Assembly: GCA_003140705.1 (NCBI GenBank)
Contig: PLKU01000485.1
Coordinates: 8,016-21,137, forward strand
DNA: 13,122 nucleotides
Reading direction: 5' to 3'
Source: Acidobacteriaceae bacterium
GTDB lineage: Bacteria > Acidobacteriota > Terriglobia > Terriglobales > Acidobacteriaceae
Below the pieces are notes generated by a model. That model worked only from the letters and a program-made list of their open reading frames with translations, made no database searches and was not told where the DNA came from. This document shows, in pieces, positions 5,551 through 13,122 of this stretch. Each line of letters begins with the position of its first letter. Position 1 is the stretch's first letter. The position numbers were made by a program, and so were the translations under genes.

Positions 5551-6957
5551 ATGAGCGCCGTCAAGTACGACCTGATCGTCATTGGTTCCGGCCCCTCCGG
5601 GCAGAGAGCCGCCGTGGCTGCCACCAAGATGAAGAAGCGGGTGGCCGTCGTCGAGGCTCGCGCGGTCGTCGGGGGCGTATGCATCAATACCGGGACCATC
5701 CCCTCCAAGACCATGCGGGAAGCCGTAATGCATCTCTCCGGATATAACTACCGGACCCTTTACGGCATGAATTACCGGGTCAAGGAAAAGATTACGATGG
5801 CCGACCTTTCCTTCCGCGTCCAGGCTGTCATCAAAACCGAGGTCGACGTCACCGAGGCGCAGCTCTCGCGCAACGGCATCGACATCTTCCATGGCATCGC
5901 TCACTTTGTCGATCCGCACCAGGTTCGCGTTGAAGGCCCTCAAGGAGACATCACCCTCGAAGCCGACCGGACCATCATCGCCGTCGGCACCAGGCCCGCG
6001 AACTCGCCCAAGGTCCCCATCAATGGCCGCACCATCGTAAACAGCGACCAGATTCTCGACCTGCCGGAATTGCCGCGCACCCTGATTGTGGTCGGCGGCG
6101 GCGTCATTGGCGTCGAGTATACCTGCATGTTCGCCGTACTTGGCGTTCGCGTCACTCTTATCGAGAAGCGCGACCGGCTTCTTGAATTCGCCGACCGCGA
6201 GATTATTGAGGCTCTCAGCTACCACCTTCGCGACAGCCGCGTCACCATGCGCCTGGGTGAAGAGGTTGAGAGCGTGGAAGAGCTGCCCGACGGCACTGTC
6301 GTTGCAAATCTCGAAAGCAAGAAGAAAGTCTCCGGCGACGCTCTTCTCTACGCCATTGGCCGCCAGGGGGCTATCGACGATATGAATCTGGCCGCAGCCG
6401 GACTTGAGGGCGACAATCGCGGCCGCATCCCCGTCGACCAGAACTACCAAACCAAAGTTGGGCATATCTTCGCGGTCGGCGACGTGGTCGGCTTCCCGTC
6501 ACTGGCTTCCGTCTCGATGGAGCAGGGCCGCATCGCCGCCGCGCGCGCCTTCAACGACGACGCTACCAGTTCCAACCCCAGCTTTTACCCCTACGGCATC
6601 TATACCATTCCTGAGATCAGCTTCATCGGTAAGACAGAGGAGCAGTTGACTGACGAGGATGTCCCTTACGAGGTCGGTATGGCCTACTATCGCGAGACCG
6701 CGCGCGGGCAGATTCGCGGAGACACGACTGGAAGATTGAAGCTCGTCTTCCATCGCGACACCCGCAAAGTCCTCGGGGTTCACATCATCGGCGAGGGAGC
6801 TGCCGAGCTGGTCCACATCGGGCAGGCTGTCATGATCCTGGGCGGCACCATCGACTATTTCATTGACACCGTCTTCAACTACCCCACGCTCGCCGAATGT
6901 TACAAGGCCGCCGCCTTCAATGGCCTGGGCCGCCTCAATCGCTACCAGGCCGGGTAA
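5551..6957 (+). CDS. sthA: Si-specific (soluble) NAD(P)+ transhydrogenase
   Basis: The product has 468 residues, the family's usual size. It is a flavoprotein disulfide-reductase relative that moves reducing equivalents between NADPH and NADH in the cytoplasm. The FAD site GSGPSG (12-17) comes first, then VCINTGTIPSK (43-53), the nucleotide fold GGGVIGVEY (182-190), the FAD-contacting AVGDVVGFPSLAS (308-320) and a C-terminal dimerisation domain with YGIYTIPEIS (348-357) and HIGQAVM (422-428). Two points separate it from dihydrolipoamide dehydrogenase. The redox pair C-x4-C is C-x4-T (Cys44, Thr49), and the catalytic His of H-P-T-x-x-E is absent (FNYPTLAE, 442-449). Both are features of SthA/UdhA. 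The ATG at 5551 is chosen because the fold starts six residues later (YDLIVIG); only an AGAGAG stretch about 10 bases upstream resembles a ribosome site. Confidence 0.9.
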   Translation: MSAVKYDLIVIGSGPSGQRAAVAATKMKKRVAVVEARAVVGGVCINTGTIPSKTMREAVMHLSGYNYRTLYGMNYRVKEKITMADLSFRVQAVIKTEVDVTEAQLSRNGIDIFHGIAHFVDPHQVRVEGPQGDITLEADRTIIAVGTRPANSPKVPINGRTIVNSDQILDLPELPRTLIVVGGGVIGVEYTCMFAVLGVRVTLIEKRDRLLEFADREIIEALSYHLRDSRVTMRLGEEVESVEELPDGTVVANLESKKKVSGDALLYAIGRQGAIDDMNLAAAGLEGDNRGRIPVDQNYQTKVGHIFAVGDVVGFPSLASVSMEQGRIAAARAFNDDATSSNPSFYPYGIYTIPEISFIGKTEEQLTDEDVPYEVGMAYYRETARGQIRGDTTGRLKLVFHRDTRKVLGVHIIGEGAAELVHIGQAVMILGGTIDYFIDTVFNYPTLAECYKAAAFNGLGRLNRYQAG

Positions 6958-7000
6958 CCGTCAACCATGTACAATCGCCCTGCTCCTCAGGGAGGCCGCA

Positions 7001-7900
7001 ATGACCACCGCAATCGGCGTAGTAATCACTGACCACATTGGAGCTGGAAGGCTCCAGGACTTGCGCCTCACTGGAAAGCTCATCCGCTATCCAGAAAACG
7101 ACGATGAGGTCGACGCCTTGTCCGCCATCCCCGGCAGCGAACTCGTTGACCTGATGGTCACCCTCATCGCCGCCCTGGCTGCCATTGACACCTTGCCGGT
7201 GGATGCCATCGGCGTGGCCGTTCCAGGCATCGTCCGCTCCGGCGTGGTGGAGGATTCGCCAAACCTTGCGCAACTCAAAGGCATGCACCTGGCCGATGAG
7301 CTGACCAGAGCGCTCGGCCTGCGCGACATCACCGCCCCCGTCCATGTTGCTAACGATGCCGACGCCATTGCCGCTGGAGTTGCCGCCACACGCGGCCAGC
7401 TCAACAAGCTCACCCGTGTGTGGACGCTGGGCAACGGCATCGGTTATGGACGCTGGCCTTACGTCGACGGAGTCTGGGAAGGCGGCCACGTCACCGTCTC
7501 CCTCGACCCCAAGGAGCGCTATTGCGGCTGCGGCGGCCTCGGCCATCTGGAAGGCATCATGGGCACCCGTGCCATGCGCCTCCGGTTCCTGGACCTGGAA
7601 CCCGAAGAGATCTTCGCCAATGCCAGCCAGGGCGACCCCCGCTGCCGTTACTTTGTCGATCTATGGCACCGCTCCCTCGCCGCCGCAACGGCCTCTTTTA
7701 TCCACCTGGCCGGGCCTGGACGCTTTTACTTCACAGGGCGAAACGCGCACTTCCTTGATCTGGCCACACTCCGTGCCCATATCGAGTCCATGGTCAAGAT
7801 GAGCACCCTGCAAAGCTTCTCGCTTGAAGTTCTGGAACCTGACGACGAAACGGCCCTGCTCGGCGCAGGCGTCTCAGCCTTGCGTGCCCTCGCCTCCTAA
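7001..7900 (+). CDS. ROK family protein (sugar-kinase-like, eroded phosphate loop)
   Basis: The product has 299 residues, normal for ROK kinases. The ATG at 7001 has GGAGG five bases upstream. ROK marks are GVAVPGIV (71-78), NDADAIAAGV (118-127) with the catalytic-base Asp119, LGNGIGYG (143-150), and EGGH (160-163) with CGCGGLGHLE (175-184). The last corresponds to the zinc motif C-x-C-G-x-x-G-C-x-E with the third Cys replaced by His182; with His163, Cys175 and Cys177 a zinc site is still possible. The N-terminal D-x-G-G-T phosphate motif is not present: the start reads AIGVVITDHIGAG. ATP-dependent sugar phosphorylation is thus uncertain. It may be an altered kinase (glucokinase-like or polyphosphate-using) or a sugar-sensing protein; there is no DNA-binding domain. 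It begins 43 bp after sthA on the same strand and could be cotranscribed. Confidence 0.82.
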   Translation: MTTAIGVVITDHIGAGRLQDLRLTGKLIRYPENDDEVDALSAIPGSELVDLMVTLIAALAAIDTLPVDAIGVAVPGIVRSGVVEDSPNLAQLKGMHLADELTRALGLRDITAPVHVANDADAIAAGVAATRGQLNKLTRVWTLGNGIGYGRWPYVDGVWEGGHVTVSLDPKERYCGCGGLGHLEGIMGTRAMRLRFLDLEPEEIFANASQGDPRCRYFVDLWHRSLAAATASFIHLAGPGRFYFTGRNAHFLDLATLRAHIESMVKMSTLQSFSLEVLEPDDETALLGAGVSALRALAS

Positions 7901-7973
7901 GAAGCCGTCGCTCGGCGCACGTTTGGCAGCGAGTGGAAAAGGCCGGACCTCCATAGAAAGGCCGAGTTTCTAA

Positions 7974-9080
7974 ATGGCCCACAACACCCGCGCAGCCGGT
8001 TTGTATTACACAGCGTGTGGCTTTCTACTTTACTTTGTGGCCGCAGCGGTTTCCTTCAATGGCTACTATGACAAATGGCACTTCAACGAAAACGGTGTTG
8101 CCGGCGAAGACCATCGATTCCAGTTTGAAATGATGGTGGATGGTACAGCCTACCGGCCCTTCATCTACCGTCAAATGCTGCCGTCGGCCGCTAACTGGAT
8201 CGACCGAGCCACACCGCGTTGGTTTGAAACATCGTTGTTCAACTATCTGGAGGCCGGTCGTGGAGCGCGCATTCAACCCGTTTTTGAGTCCCCGACCGCC
8301 GAGAACCCCATCTACTTCTTCCGCTACATGATCGTTTACGTCGCCACGTTTCTTTTTGCTCTGCTTGCGGTCTGCGCGATGCATCTGGTTTGCCGGGCCA
8401 TCGATCTGCCACCGCCAGCGTCGGTCTTTGCCCCTGTAGTCATCATCCTGCTGTTCCCCTACATTGAGAGCTGCGGCGGCTTCTTCTACGACTATCCAGA
8501 GCTCGCATTCCTGGCCCTGGCTGTCTGGATCGCGGCCAAGTTCCGCTGGTGGTGGGTTATTCCTGTGGTCGCGCTGGGAACCTGGAACAAGGAGTCATTC
8601 CTGTTCATCATTCCCACCCTCTATCCCTTCTTCAGACAGCGCAGTTCCCGCCTTGGCGCCAGCCTTGCTGTCGCCTTCCTAGGTCTTGTCTCGATCGCCA
8701 TCTACTTTCCTATTCGCCTGCGCTTTGCGCACAACCCCGGCGGAGCGCTTGAGGTCCATTGGCACGACCAATTGATCTACTTCATGCATGTGCGAGATTT
8801 CTTGCTGGGAACGGAGATGACCTACGGTGTGCCCATGCTCAAGGCTTTCACGGCCGCTCCCTTGGCCCTTCTGGCATGGACTGTGTGGCGCGGCTGGTCC
8901 CATCTGCCACAAGTCGTCCACCGCCACGCACAAATCGCAGCGGCCATCAACTTTCCGCTCTATTTTCTCTTCTGCTGGCCGGGTGAGATGCGCAACTTGA
9001 GCATGCTCTATCTCGTATTTCTGCTTGCCCTCGCAGCCAATCTCAACGAGTGGATGAACAGTTCCACCGCCTGCAAATGA
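7974..9080 (+). CDS. Polytopic membrane protein of unknown function (glycosyltransferase-C-like?)
   Basis: The product has 368 residues. By hydropathy I see roughly eight or nine membrane segments, among them about 10-28, 117-140, 150-165, 174-189, 193-218, 227-246, 290-305, 321-335 and 341-356. A soluble loop (about 30-115) follows the first segment and carries acidic residues (GEDH, 44-47) and YRPFIYRQMLP (60-70). Between later segments are FFYDYPE (170-176) and GTWNKESFLF (202-211). A first loop with acidic residues and a later N-[KR]-E motif is reminiscent of polyprenyl-sugar-dependent GT-C enzymes or related envelope proteins, but I cannot assign a family. The ATG at 7974 has only a poor ribosome site. 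It follows the ROK gene by 73 bp on the same strand; a functional link is not evident. Confidence 0.75.
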   Translation: MAHNTRAAGLYYTACGFLLYFVAAAVSFNGYYDKWHFNENGVAGEDHRFQFEMMVDGTAYRPFIYRQMLPSAANWIDRATPRWFETSLFNYLEAGRGARIQPVFESPTAENPIYFFRYMIVYVATFLFALLAVCAMHLVCRAIDLPPPASVFAPVVIILLFPYIESCGGFFYDYPELAFLALAVWIAAKFRWWWVIPVVALGTWNKESFLFIIPTLYPFFRQRSSRLGASLAVAFLGLVSIAIYFPIRLRFAHNPGGALEVHWHDQLIYFMHVRDFLLGTEMTYGVPMLKAFTAAPLALLAWTVWRGWSHLPQVVHRHAQIAAAINFPLYFLFCWPGEMRNLSMLYLVFLLALAANLNEWMNSSTACK

Positions 9081-9205
9081 AAACGGGTTGATTTTCCCAG
9101 CTAGCGTGCGAATTTCCGGGAACAATTCGAGGCTCCAGCGCGTAAATCAGATTGGCGCAAAACTGCCTGCATTGTGGTGCGCCACCGATTGCAAAGGAGA
9201 GTCCT

Positions 9206-9712
9206 ATGAGGAAGTTCGTCAGCGTTGCCGGCTTGGTTACATTGCTCTGTCTCGTGGTTCCTGCCAGTTTTGCCGGATCGCCCCCAACCAGGAGCGGCCA
9301 GGGCACGATCGTCATCGTCTTCAAGGATGGACACCGTCAGACTTTTAATCTTGCCGATGTATCCCGGGTCGAGTTTCCTCAGTCGGGCGATTCCGCCAGC
9401 GGGTCAGCGGCAGCCAATTCCAACTTTCCGCGGCATTTCCTGGGGAAATGGGAAGTGGGTGATGGCGGTGGAAACAACTTCTTCATTACGCTCTACGAGA
9501 ATGGCGATGCGAAGCGCTCGCTCGGCGACGTGCATGGCAAGTGGGTCGACGTAGACGGCGAGGCGCGCATCACCTGGGATGATGGCGCCCAGGATGCCAT
9601 CCGCAAGGTCGGTTCCGGTTATCAGAAGCGCGCCTTTGGATCGAATAAGTCCTTTACCGACACGCCGGACAATGTTGCCGCCGCCCACAACACCACTCCG
9701 CATCCCATTTAG
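9206..9712 (+). CDS. Small secreted protein of unknown function
   Basis: The product has 168 residues. The ATG at 9206 is well supported by AAAGGAGA (9193-9200). A clear Sec signal peptide (MRKF, hydrophobic core, SFA-GS) predicts cleavage after residue 23. The mature protein has a beta-hairpin-like segment, IVIVFKDGHRQTFNLADVSRVEF (35-57, quoted here as the hairpin region only by its ends IVIVF and VSRVEF). After an Ser/Ala-rich linker (60-73) comes a Gly/Trp-rich domain: FLGKWEVGDGGG (78-89), FFITLYENGDA (92-102), GKWVDVDGEARITWDDG (111-127) and KRAF (141-144). The alternating W/aromatic strands suggest a small beta-barrel. I recall similar proteins only as uncharacterised acidobacterial ones. 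It is probably periplasmic or exported and appears to be monocistronic. Confidence 0.8.
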   Translation: MRKFVSVAGLVTLLCLVVPASFAGSPPTRSGQGTIVIVFKDGHRQTFNLADVSRVEFPQSGDSASGSAAANSNFPRHFLGKWEVGDGGGNNFFITLYENGDAKRSLGDVHGKWVDVDGEARITWDDGAQDAIRKVGSGYQKRAFGSNKSFTDTPDNVAAAHNTTPHPI

Positions 9713-9716
9713 CCAG

Positions 9717-9787
9717 GGTCAGGATCTCCTGACCTACCTGAAGGTTGGCATCTGCCTGAGATTGCAGAATGGAAGGGCTGCCATTCT
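9717..9787. terminator. Two hairpins in the convergent gap, possible bidirectional terminators
   Basis: GGTCAGG-ATCT-CCTGACC (9717-9734) forms a perfect 7-bp stem five bases after the stop of the small secreted protein gene. AGAATGG-8-CCATTCT (9766-9787) forms another 7-bp stem. They lie between convergent genes, where terminators are expected. Neither has a run of T on either strand, so intrinsic termination is unproven. Confidence 0.35.
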
Positions 9788-9880
9788 CTTGCTGAGCGAA
9801 GCTGCGACCACCCACTACCGAATCAGTCGACAAATTCGTTCGATGAGAGCACCCGTGCTTGAGCTGTTGCTGTCCGGGGT

Positions 9881-11284
9881 TCAGTAGGCTTTGCGCAGAT
9901 ATGTCTCAGATAGGCGGTCATGCCAGGTTAGATGATCCTCGTCGAAGATCGCCCAGGCCACTCCAAGTCCCACTGGAAGCAGCGACAACACCAGAGCTAC
10001 CAGCCGACCGCACCGTTGCCCGCGAGTCGGCCGGGCGTCACCAAGCGTGCGCACTGAGATGTGAGCCCACTTCATGCCTGGGGTCGCCTCGCCCAATGCA
10101 AAGAAAAGCACCTGGTAGGCGACGAATATTCCCGCCCACGCAACTGCCGCGCCGATCTCCATTCCCTTCAGCGCAGGCATCTGTTGCATTCTCTCAAGCA
10201 CCCAGATGGCGCCCGCCACAAGTACCCCTGTGATCAACGAGCAATCCACCACCGTTGCCATTATCCGCAAGCTGATCGACGCCGGATGCAGAACAACGTC
10301 TGCCGGTGCGGGGTCGCTACCAAGGTCCCAATCCACACTGGGATGTTCGTCAAGTTGGATGCTCGACCAATCCACGACCGGCCATGCTGTCTCGACAGCC
10401 ATCTCCGGCGCCAGCGGTTCTGTCGAGATGCTCCCAGGAACCACTTCAAAGATGCTTAACTGGCCGACGGCATCGCCCGCAGACGCATTGGGCCCGTCGA
10501 TGAGACGAGGACGGACTTTGCGCGTTGCTACCAACTCGCGTGGGAACTGGATCAGGTTGGCATGAAGCGGCTGCGCTGGTTCAACAACCTCAACCGCGCC
10601 AGTCCCCCAAATACCATCTTCTGCGTCCCGCGACCGGATGGACCTTTGCCACCAATCTTTCTCGGGGTTCTCAAAGGCTCCTGGCCCGTGCGTTGCGTGA
10701 ACCAGTGCAGGCACCGTCTCTCGCACCGGCAGATCTGCCTCCCAGCGGATCCCATAAGACTCCTGCTTCATGCGCTCGCTCGACGGCTTGGTTGAAGCTT
10801 TGATTGGAACGGGTCTAAGGGGCTCCGGTAGTTCAGCCTTTGGCTCCCATGCCTGATCAACATTCTCGAGTGAACGCTCGCCCTTCTCTGGCTCCCACGA
10901 CTGCTCCTCTGCGCCAGCTTCAAGACCAGCCAAGACAAATTCAGCTGCTGCCTGCGCCTCGAGTGCGGCGCGCGATGCGGCCTCTGCCGCACGAACAGCG
11001 GCACGAGCCTCTCCGGCAAGCATTTCACTATAGCTGGGCGCCTTGGCATAGCGAGCGGCCACCCGCGCCGCGGCCGCGGCGGCAAGATTGCTTGACAATC
11101 TCTTTGCAACGCCAGTTCGATCCGGCAGCGTGGTAGTGCCGTTTTTGCGGCTCAGGTGCGCGGCAAGGCGCTGATTCACTTCCTGTTTCCAAGTAGGCGC
11201 CAGTTCAGCTTGGCTTGCGGATGTGCTCAAAGCTCCAGTATCCCTTCTCACGCGCCCAGGGCGTGTCTGCAGGCTCTCCTGCAT
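9881..11284 (-). CDS. RDD-domain membrane protein with a long cytoplasmic N-terminal region
   Basis: The product has 467 residues. The C-terminal 335-467 is an RDD domain: SISLRIMATVVD (336-347, with the conserved Arg340 and Asp347), membrane segments at about 348-364, 376-397 and 427-446, GEATPGMKWAHISV (398-411), a conserved RxGQ (420-423) and a final DEDHLTWHDRLSETYL (448-463). The first 330 residues lack membrane segments: a basic N-terminus, an Ala/Arg/Glu-rich stretch (about 65-125) likely to be a long helix, then an acidic, Pro/Trp-containing, probably disordered part. RDD proteins are mostly uncharacterised; some have been linked to ion or small-molecule transport. The ATG at 11284-11282 has AAGGG about six bases upstream. 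The gene is divergent from lptD. Confidence 0.85.
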   Translation of the reverse strand: MQESLQTRPGRVRRDTGALSTSASQAELAPTWKQEVNQRLAAHLSRKNGTTTLPDRTGVAKRLSSNLAAAAAARVAARYAKAPSYSEMLAGEARAAVRAAEAASRAALEAQAAAEFVLAGLEAGAEEQSWEPEKGERSLENVDQAWEPKAELPEPLRPVPIKASTKPSSERMKQESYGIRWEADLPVRETVPALVHATHGPGAFENPEKDWWQRSIRSRDAEDGIWGTGAVEVVEPAQPLHANLIQFPRELVATRKVRPRLIDGPNASAGDAVGQLSIFEVVPGSISTEPLAPEMAVETAWPVVDWSSIQLDEHPSVDWDLGSDPAPADVVLHPASISLRIMATVVDCSLITGVLVAGAIWVLERMQQMPALKGMEIGAAVAWAGIFVAYQVLFFALGEATPGMKWAHISVRTLGDARPTRGQRCGRLVALVLSLLPVGLGVAWAIFDEDHLTWHDRLSETYLRKAY

Positions 11285-11435
11285 GCAAGCCCTTACACTT
11301 CTTCCATCTCAGGCCAATCGTAGCCGGGGCAATTGTTTAAGCCGTGGTGAAAAGAACATGGGGGTATCGCAAGGGTAAACAGTTGTGTCACATTTTTTTG
11401 GCCCCGCCTGATCTTCAATGAACGGGAGCTGCCTT

Positions 11436-11444
11436 TGCTATCCT
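11436..11444 (+). promoter_or_regulatory. Weak candidate extended -10 for lptD
   Basis: TGC-TATCCT lies 16 bases before the lptD ATG, which would give a leader of about ten bases without a ribosome site. There is no convincing -35. This is offered only because the 176-bp divergent gap must hold promoters for both lptD and the RDD gene. Confidence 0.2.
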
Positions 11445-11460
11445 GAGCCTTGGTCGTGGG

Positions 11461-13122
11461 ATGCGTCTTCGTACCTTGCCAATCATCGCGCTGCTGAGCC
11501 TCTGCTCCCTCACCCTTGGGGCGCAAACGTTCATCATTGCCACCAGCAATGCGACCGATCCCTCCGAAGTTCCCGACGACCCCGGCCAGGAAGCAATGCC
11601 TCTTGCCCAGCCCGAGCCCGCACCTGCAACCGGAGTGCCTTTCCAGCTGGAGGCCCTGCGCCAGACACGGGCCGGCGATCTCTTGACACTCAGCGGCGAC
11701 GTGGTGGTCCACTATCGGGACTACATTCTTCGCGCTGATAAGGCTGTGTACAACCAGGCCACCTCGGAACTGGACGCTGAAGGCCACCTCCAGGTCGCCG
11801 GCGGACCCGACGATGTGTTGATCAGCGCCTCTCACGGCGAGATGCGCCTCAACATGCACACGGCGCGGTTCTATGATGTCAATGGCTCGGTGGGTGTGCG
11901 CAATGCCGGTCGTACTATTGTTTACTCCACCACCAACCCCTTCCTTTTCTCTGGAAGAGTTCTGCTTCAGAACGGTGAGGGAAATTACCGAATTGTCGAC
12001 GGCACGATGACCAATTGCCGCCTGCCTCGGCCAGACTGGCAGGTGATATCTCGCGCCATCAACCTGGTGAACGGCAACGCCTCAACATCCAACGCCTTCT
12101 TCAAATTCCTTGGTGTGCCCCTCTTTTACCTGCCTTATCTTCGCCATCCTGTCGACGACACCGGCCGCGAGAGCGGCATTCTCATCCCCGTGCTCAGCAA
12201 CTCCTCCATCAAAGGTTTCATTGTGGGCGAGCAGGTCTATTGGGTCATCAATCGCAGCATGGACATGATTGTCGGCTCCGAGTACTACAGCAAACGCGGC
12301 TGGGCGCCGAATGGCGACTTCCGCTACAAGGGACCGGGACTAGACCACCTCACCGTTCGCTGGAATGCACTGCTTGACCGCGGTGTGGAGCAGCAGGTAG
12401 GCGGCATCCTTCCAACTCCTGCCGTTCGCCCAGCCGATCTATTGCCCGGCCCCGTGGGTGAAGAGCTTGTCAACCAGGGCGGCGTGGATGTAGTGGCCCT
12501 TGGTCGTAAGGACATCACTCCCACTACCTATGCTTCCGGTGTTGTCGAATACCTGTCAAGTTACGTATATCGCCTGGTCTTCAACGACAACTACTCCCAG
12601 GCCGTCACCTCAGAGGTGGCAAGCGACACTTCAATCACGCACGTGCACAATGGATTCATCCCCTCTGTTGTCCTTGATCGTTTCCAAACCTTCGCGAGTT
12701 CCACAAATGGCGCCGAAGCGCGAATCCTCCATCTGCCCATGGTTCGCTATGATGTGCTCGACCGGCCGCTGTTTACGTCTCCGTTCTACTGGGGCCTCGG
12801 ATCGTCGCTTACTTACCTCACTCGCTCGGAGCCGCATTTCCACGCCCGGAACGTGGGCCGGATGGACTTCTATCCGCACCTTTCTCTTCCATTATCAGCA
12901 GGTGGCTGGAGCGCGTCGGCGGACGTTGCGTTTCGCGACACCTTCTACACCATCAGCCAGGTGCCTGACCTGACCGGCGCCAGGAGCGGCACCCCCACCG
13001 TCAGCCATGATCCGCTGGATCGCGCAGACCTCGAAGCTTCTGTGGACATCCGGCCGCCTGCCCTCGAGCGCGACTTTGTTCTTCCGGGCAGGAACCGCGA
13101 GCTGCGCCACGTCATCGAGCCT
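11461..13122 (+). CDS. lptD: LPS-assembly outer membrane protein LptD, N-terminal part (runs off the window)
   Basis: A frame open from 11461 to the last base encodes at least 554 residues with no stop. The first 22 residues are a signal peptide (MRLRTLPIIALLSLCSL..LGA). Residues about 60-185 form the periplasmic OstA/LptA-like beta-jellyroll: LSGDVVVHYRDYILRADKAVY (77-97) read as strands, LDAEGHLQVAGG (104-115) and the NCRLPRPDWQV turn (185-195). The barrel entry follows with FFKFLGVPLFYLPYLRHPV (213-231) and ESGILIP (237-243), which are hallmark LptD segments. Alternating barrel strands continue to the edge. LptD with lipoprotein LptE inserts LPS into the outer leaflet. Only Cys186 is seen in the mature part so far, so the E. 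coli N-terminal disulfide arrangement is not reproduced here. The start lacks a clear ribosome site; the in-frame stop just upstream (11419-11421) limits alternatives. Confidence 0.92.
   Translation, partial: MRLRTLPIIALLSLCSLTLGAQTFIIATSNATDPSEVPDDPGQEAMPLAQPEPAPATGVPFQLEALRQTRAGDLLTLSGDVVVHYRDYILRADKAVYNQATSELDAEGHLQVAGGPDDVLISASHGEMRLNMHTARFYDVNGSVGVRNAGRTIVYSTTNPFLFSGRVLLQNGEGNYRIVDGTMTNCRLPRPDWQVISRAINLVNGNASTSNAFFKFLGVPLFYLPYLRHPVDDTGRESGILIPVLSNSSIKGFIVGEQVYWVINRSMDMIVGSEYYSKRGWAPNGDFRYKGPGLDHLTVRWNALLDRGVEQQVGGILPTPAVRPADLLPGPVGEELVNQGGVDVVALGRKDITPTTYASGVVEYLSSYVYRLVFNDNYSQAVTSEVASDTSITHVHNGFIPSVVLDRFQTFASSTNGAEARILHLPMVRYDVLDRPLFTSPFYWGLGSSLTYLTRSEPHFHARNVGRMDFYPHLSLPLSAGGWSASADVAFRDTFYTISQVPDLTGARSGTPTVSHDPLDRADLEASVDIRPPALERDFVLPGRNRELRHVIEP

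Noticed and set aside
5506..6465. 319-codon open frame antisense to sthA
   Set aside because: It lies wholly opposite a well-conserved gene, its composition is what a high-GC antisense frame gives, and no family resemblance or ribosome site supports it.
5551..6957. Dihydrolipoamide dehydrogenase as the name for this gene
   Set aside because: The second redox cysteine and the catalytic His are absent, while segments characteristic of SthA are present.
9745..9760. GGCATCTGCCTGAG as a decayed copy of the cassette end
   Set aside because: The likeness to GGTATCTGCTTGACT is short and has several mismatches; nothing else of the 41-bp end follows.
11380..11410. T-run (seven T) after GTGTCACA as a plus-strand intrinsic terminator
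   Set aside because: The only dyad is a four-base TGTG/CACA with no adequate stem, and no plus-strand gene ends nearby.
11293..11859. 188-codon frame antisense to the start of lptD
   Set aside because: It overlaps the LptD signal peptide and jellyroll region, which have clear family motifs; the antisense product resembles nothing.

Overview
The window looks like chromosomal DNA of a Gram-negative bacterium, most likely an Acidobacteriota member (Terriglobia/Acidobacteriaceae type). The LptD gene at the right edge shows an outer membrane carrying LPS. The high-GC coding style, the unusual ROK protein, the small secreted protein and the RDD protein with a long N-terminal extension all resemble acidobacterial proteins. 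This placement rests on recognition by eye, not on a search.

Layout from left to right. On the minus strand lie the first codons of rpmF (ribosomal protein L32) and the complete yceD/DUF177 gene, a classic ribosome-linked pair. A GNAT acetyltransferase gene points right and overlaps by 4 bp the end of a long minus-strand gene. That gene encodes a secreted protein made of two tandem CE15-like (glucuronoyl-esterase) domains, both with intact catalytic residues. Next to its 5' end sits a compact cassette of about 1045 bp (4148-5192). It is bounded by 41-bp terminal inverted repeats (40/41 matched) and flanked by an 8-bp direct repeat, TACTCCAA. It carries a 65-codon orphan ORF and a complete VapB-VapC toxin-antitoxin operon but no transposase. 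This is the most interesting object in the window: a transposase-less mobile toxin-antitoxin unit.

To the right, on the plus strand, follow a soluble NAD(P) transhydrogenase of SthA type, a ROK-family protein with an eroded ATP-phosphate motif, a polytopic membrane protein and a small secreted protein. A minus-strand RDD-domain membrane protein is then divergent from lptD, which runs off the right edge and is open from 11461 to the last base.

Apart from rpmF-yceD, vapBC and perhaps sthA-ROK, the genes look like independent housekeeping or envelope units rather than one pathway. No tRNA, rRNA, CRISPR array or complete insertion sequence was seen.
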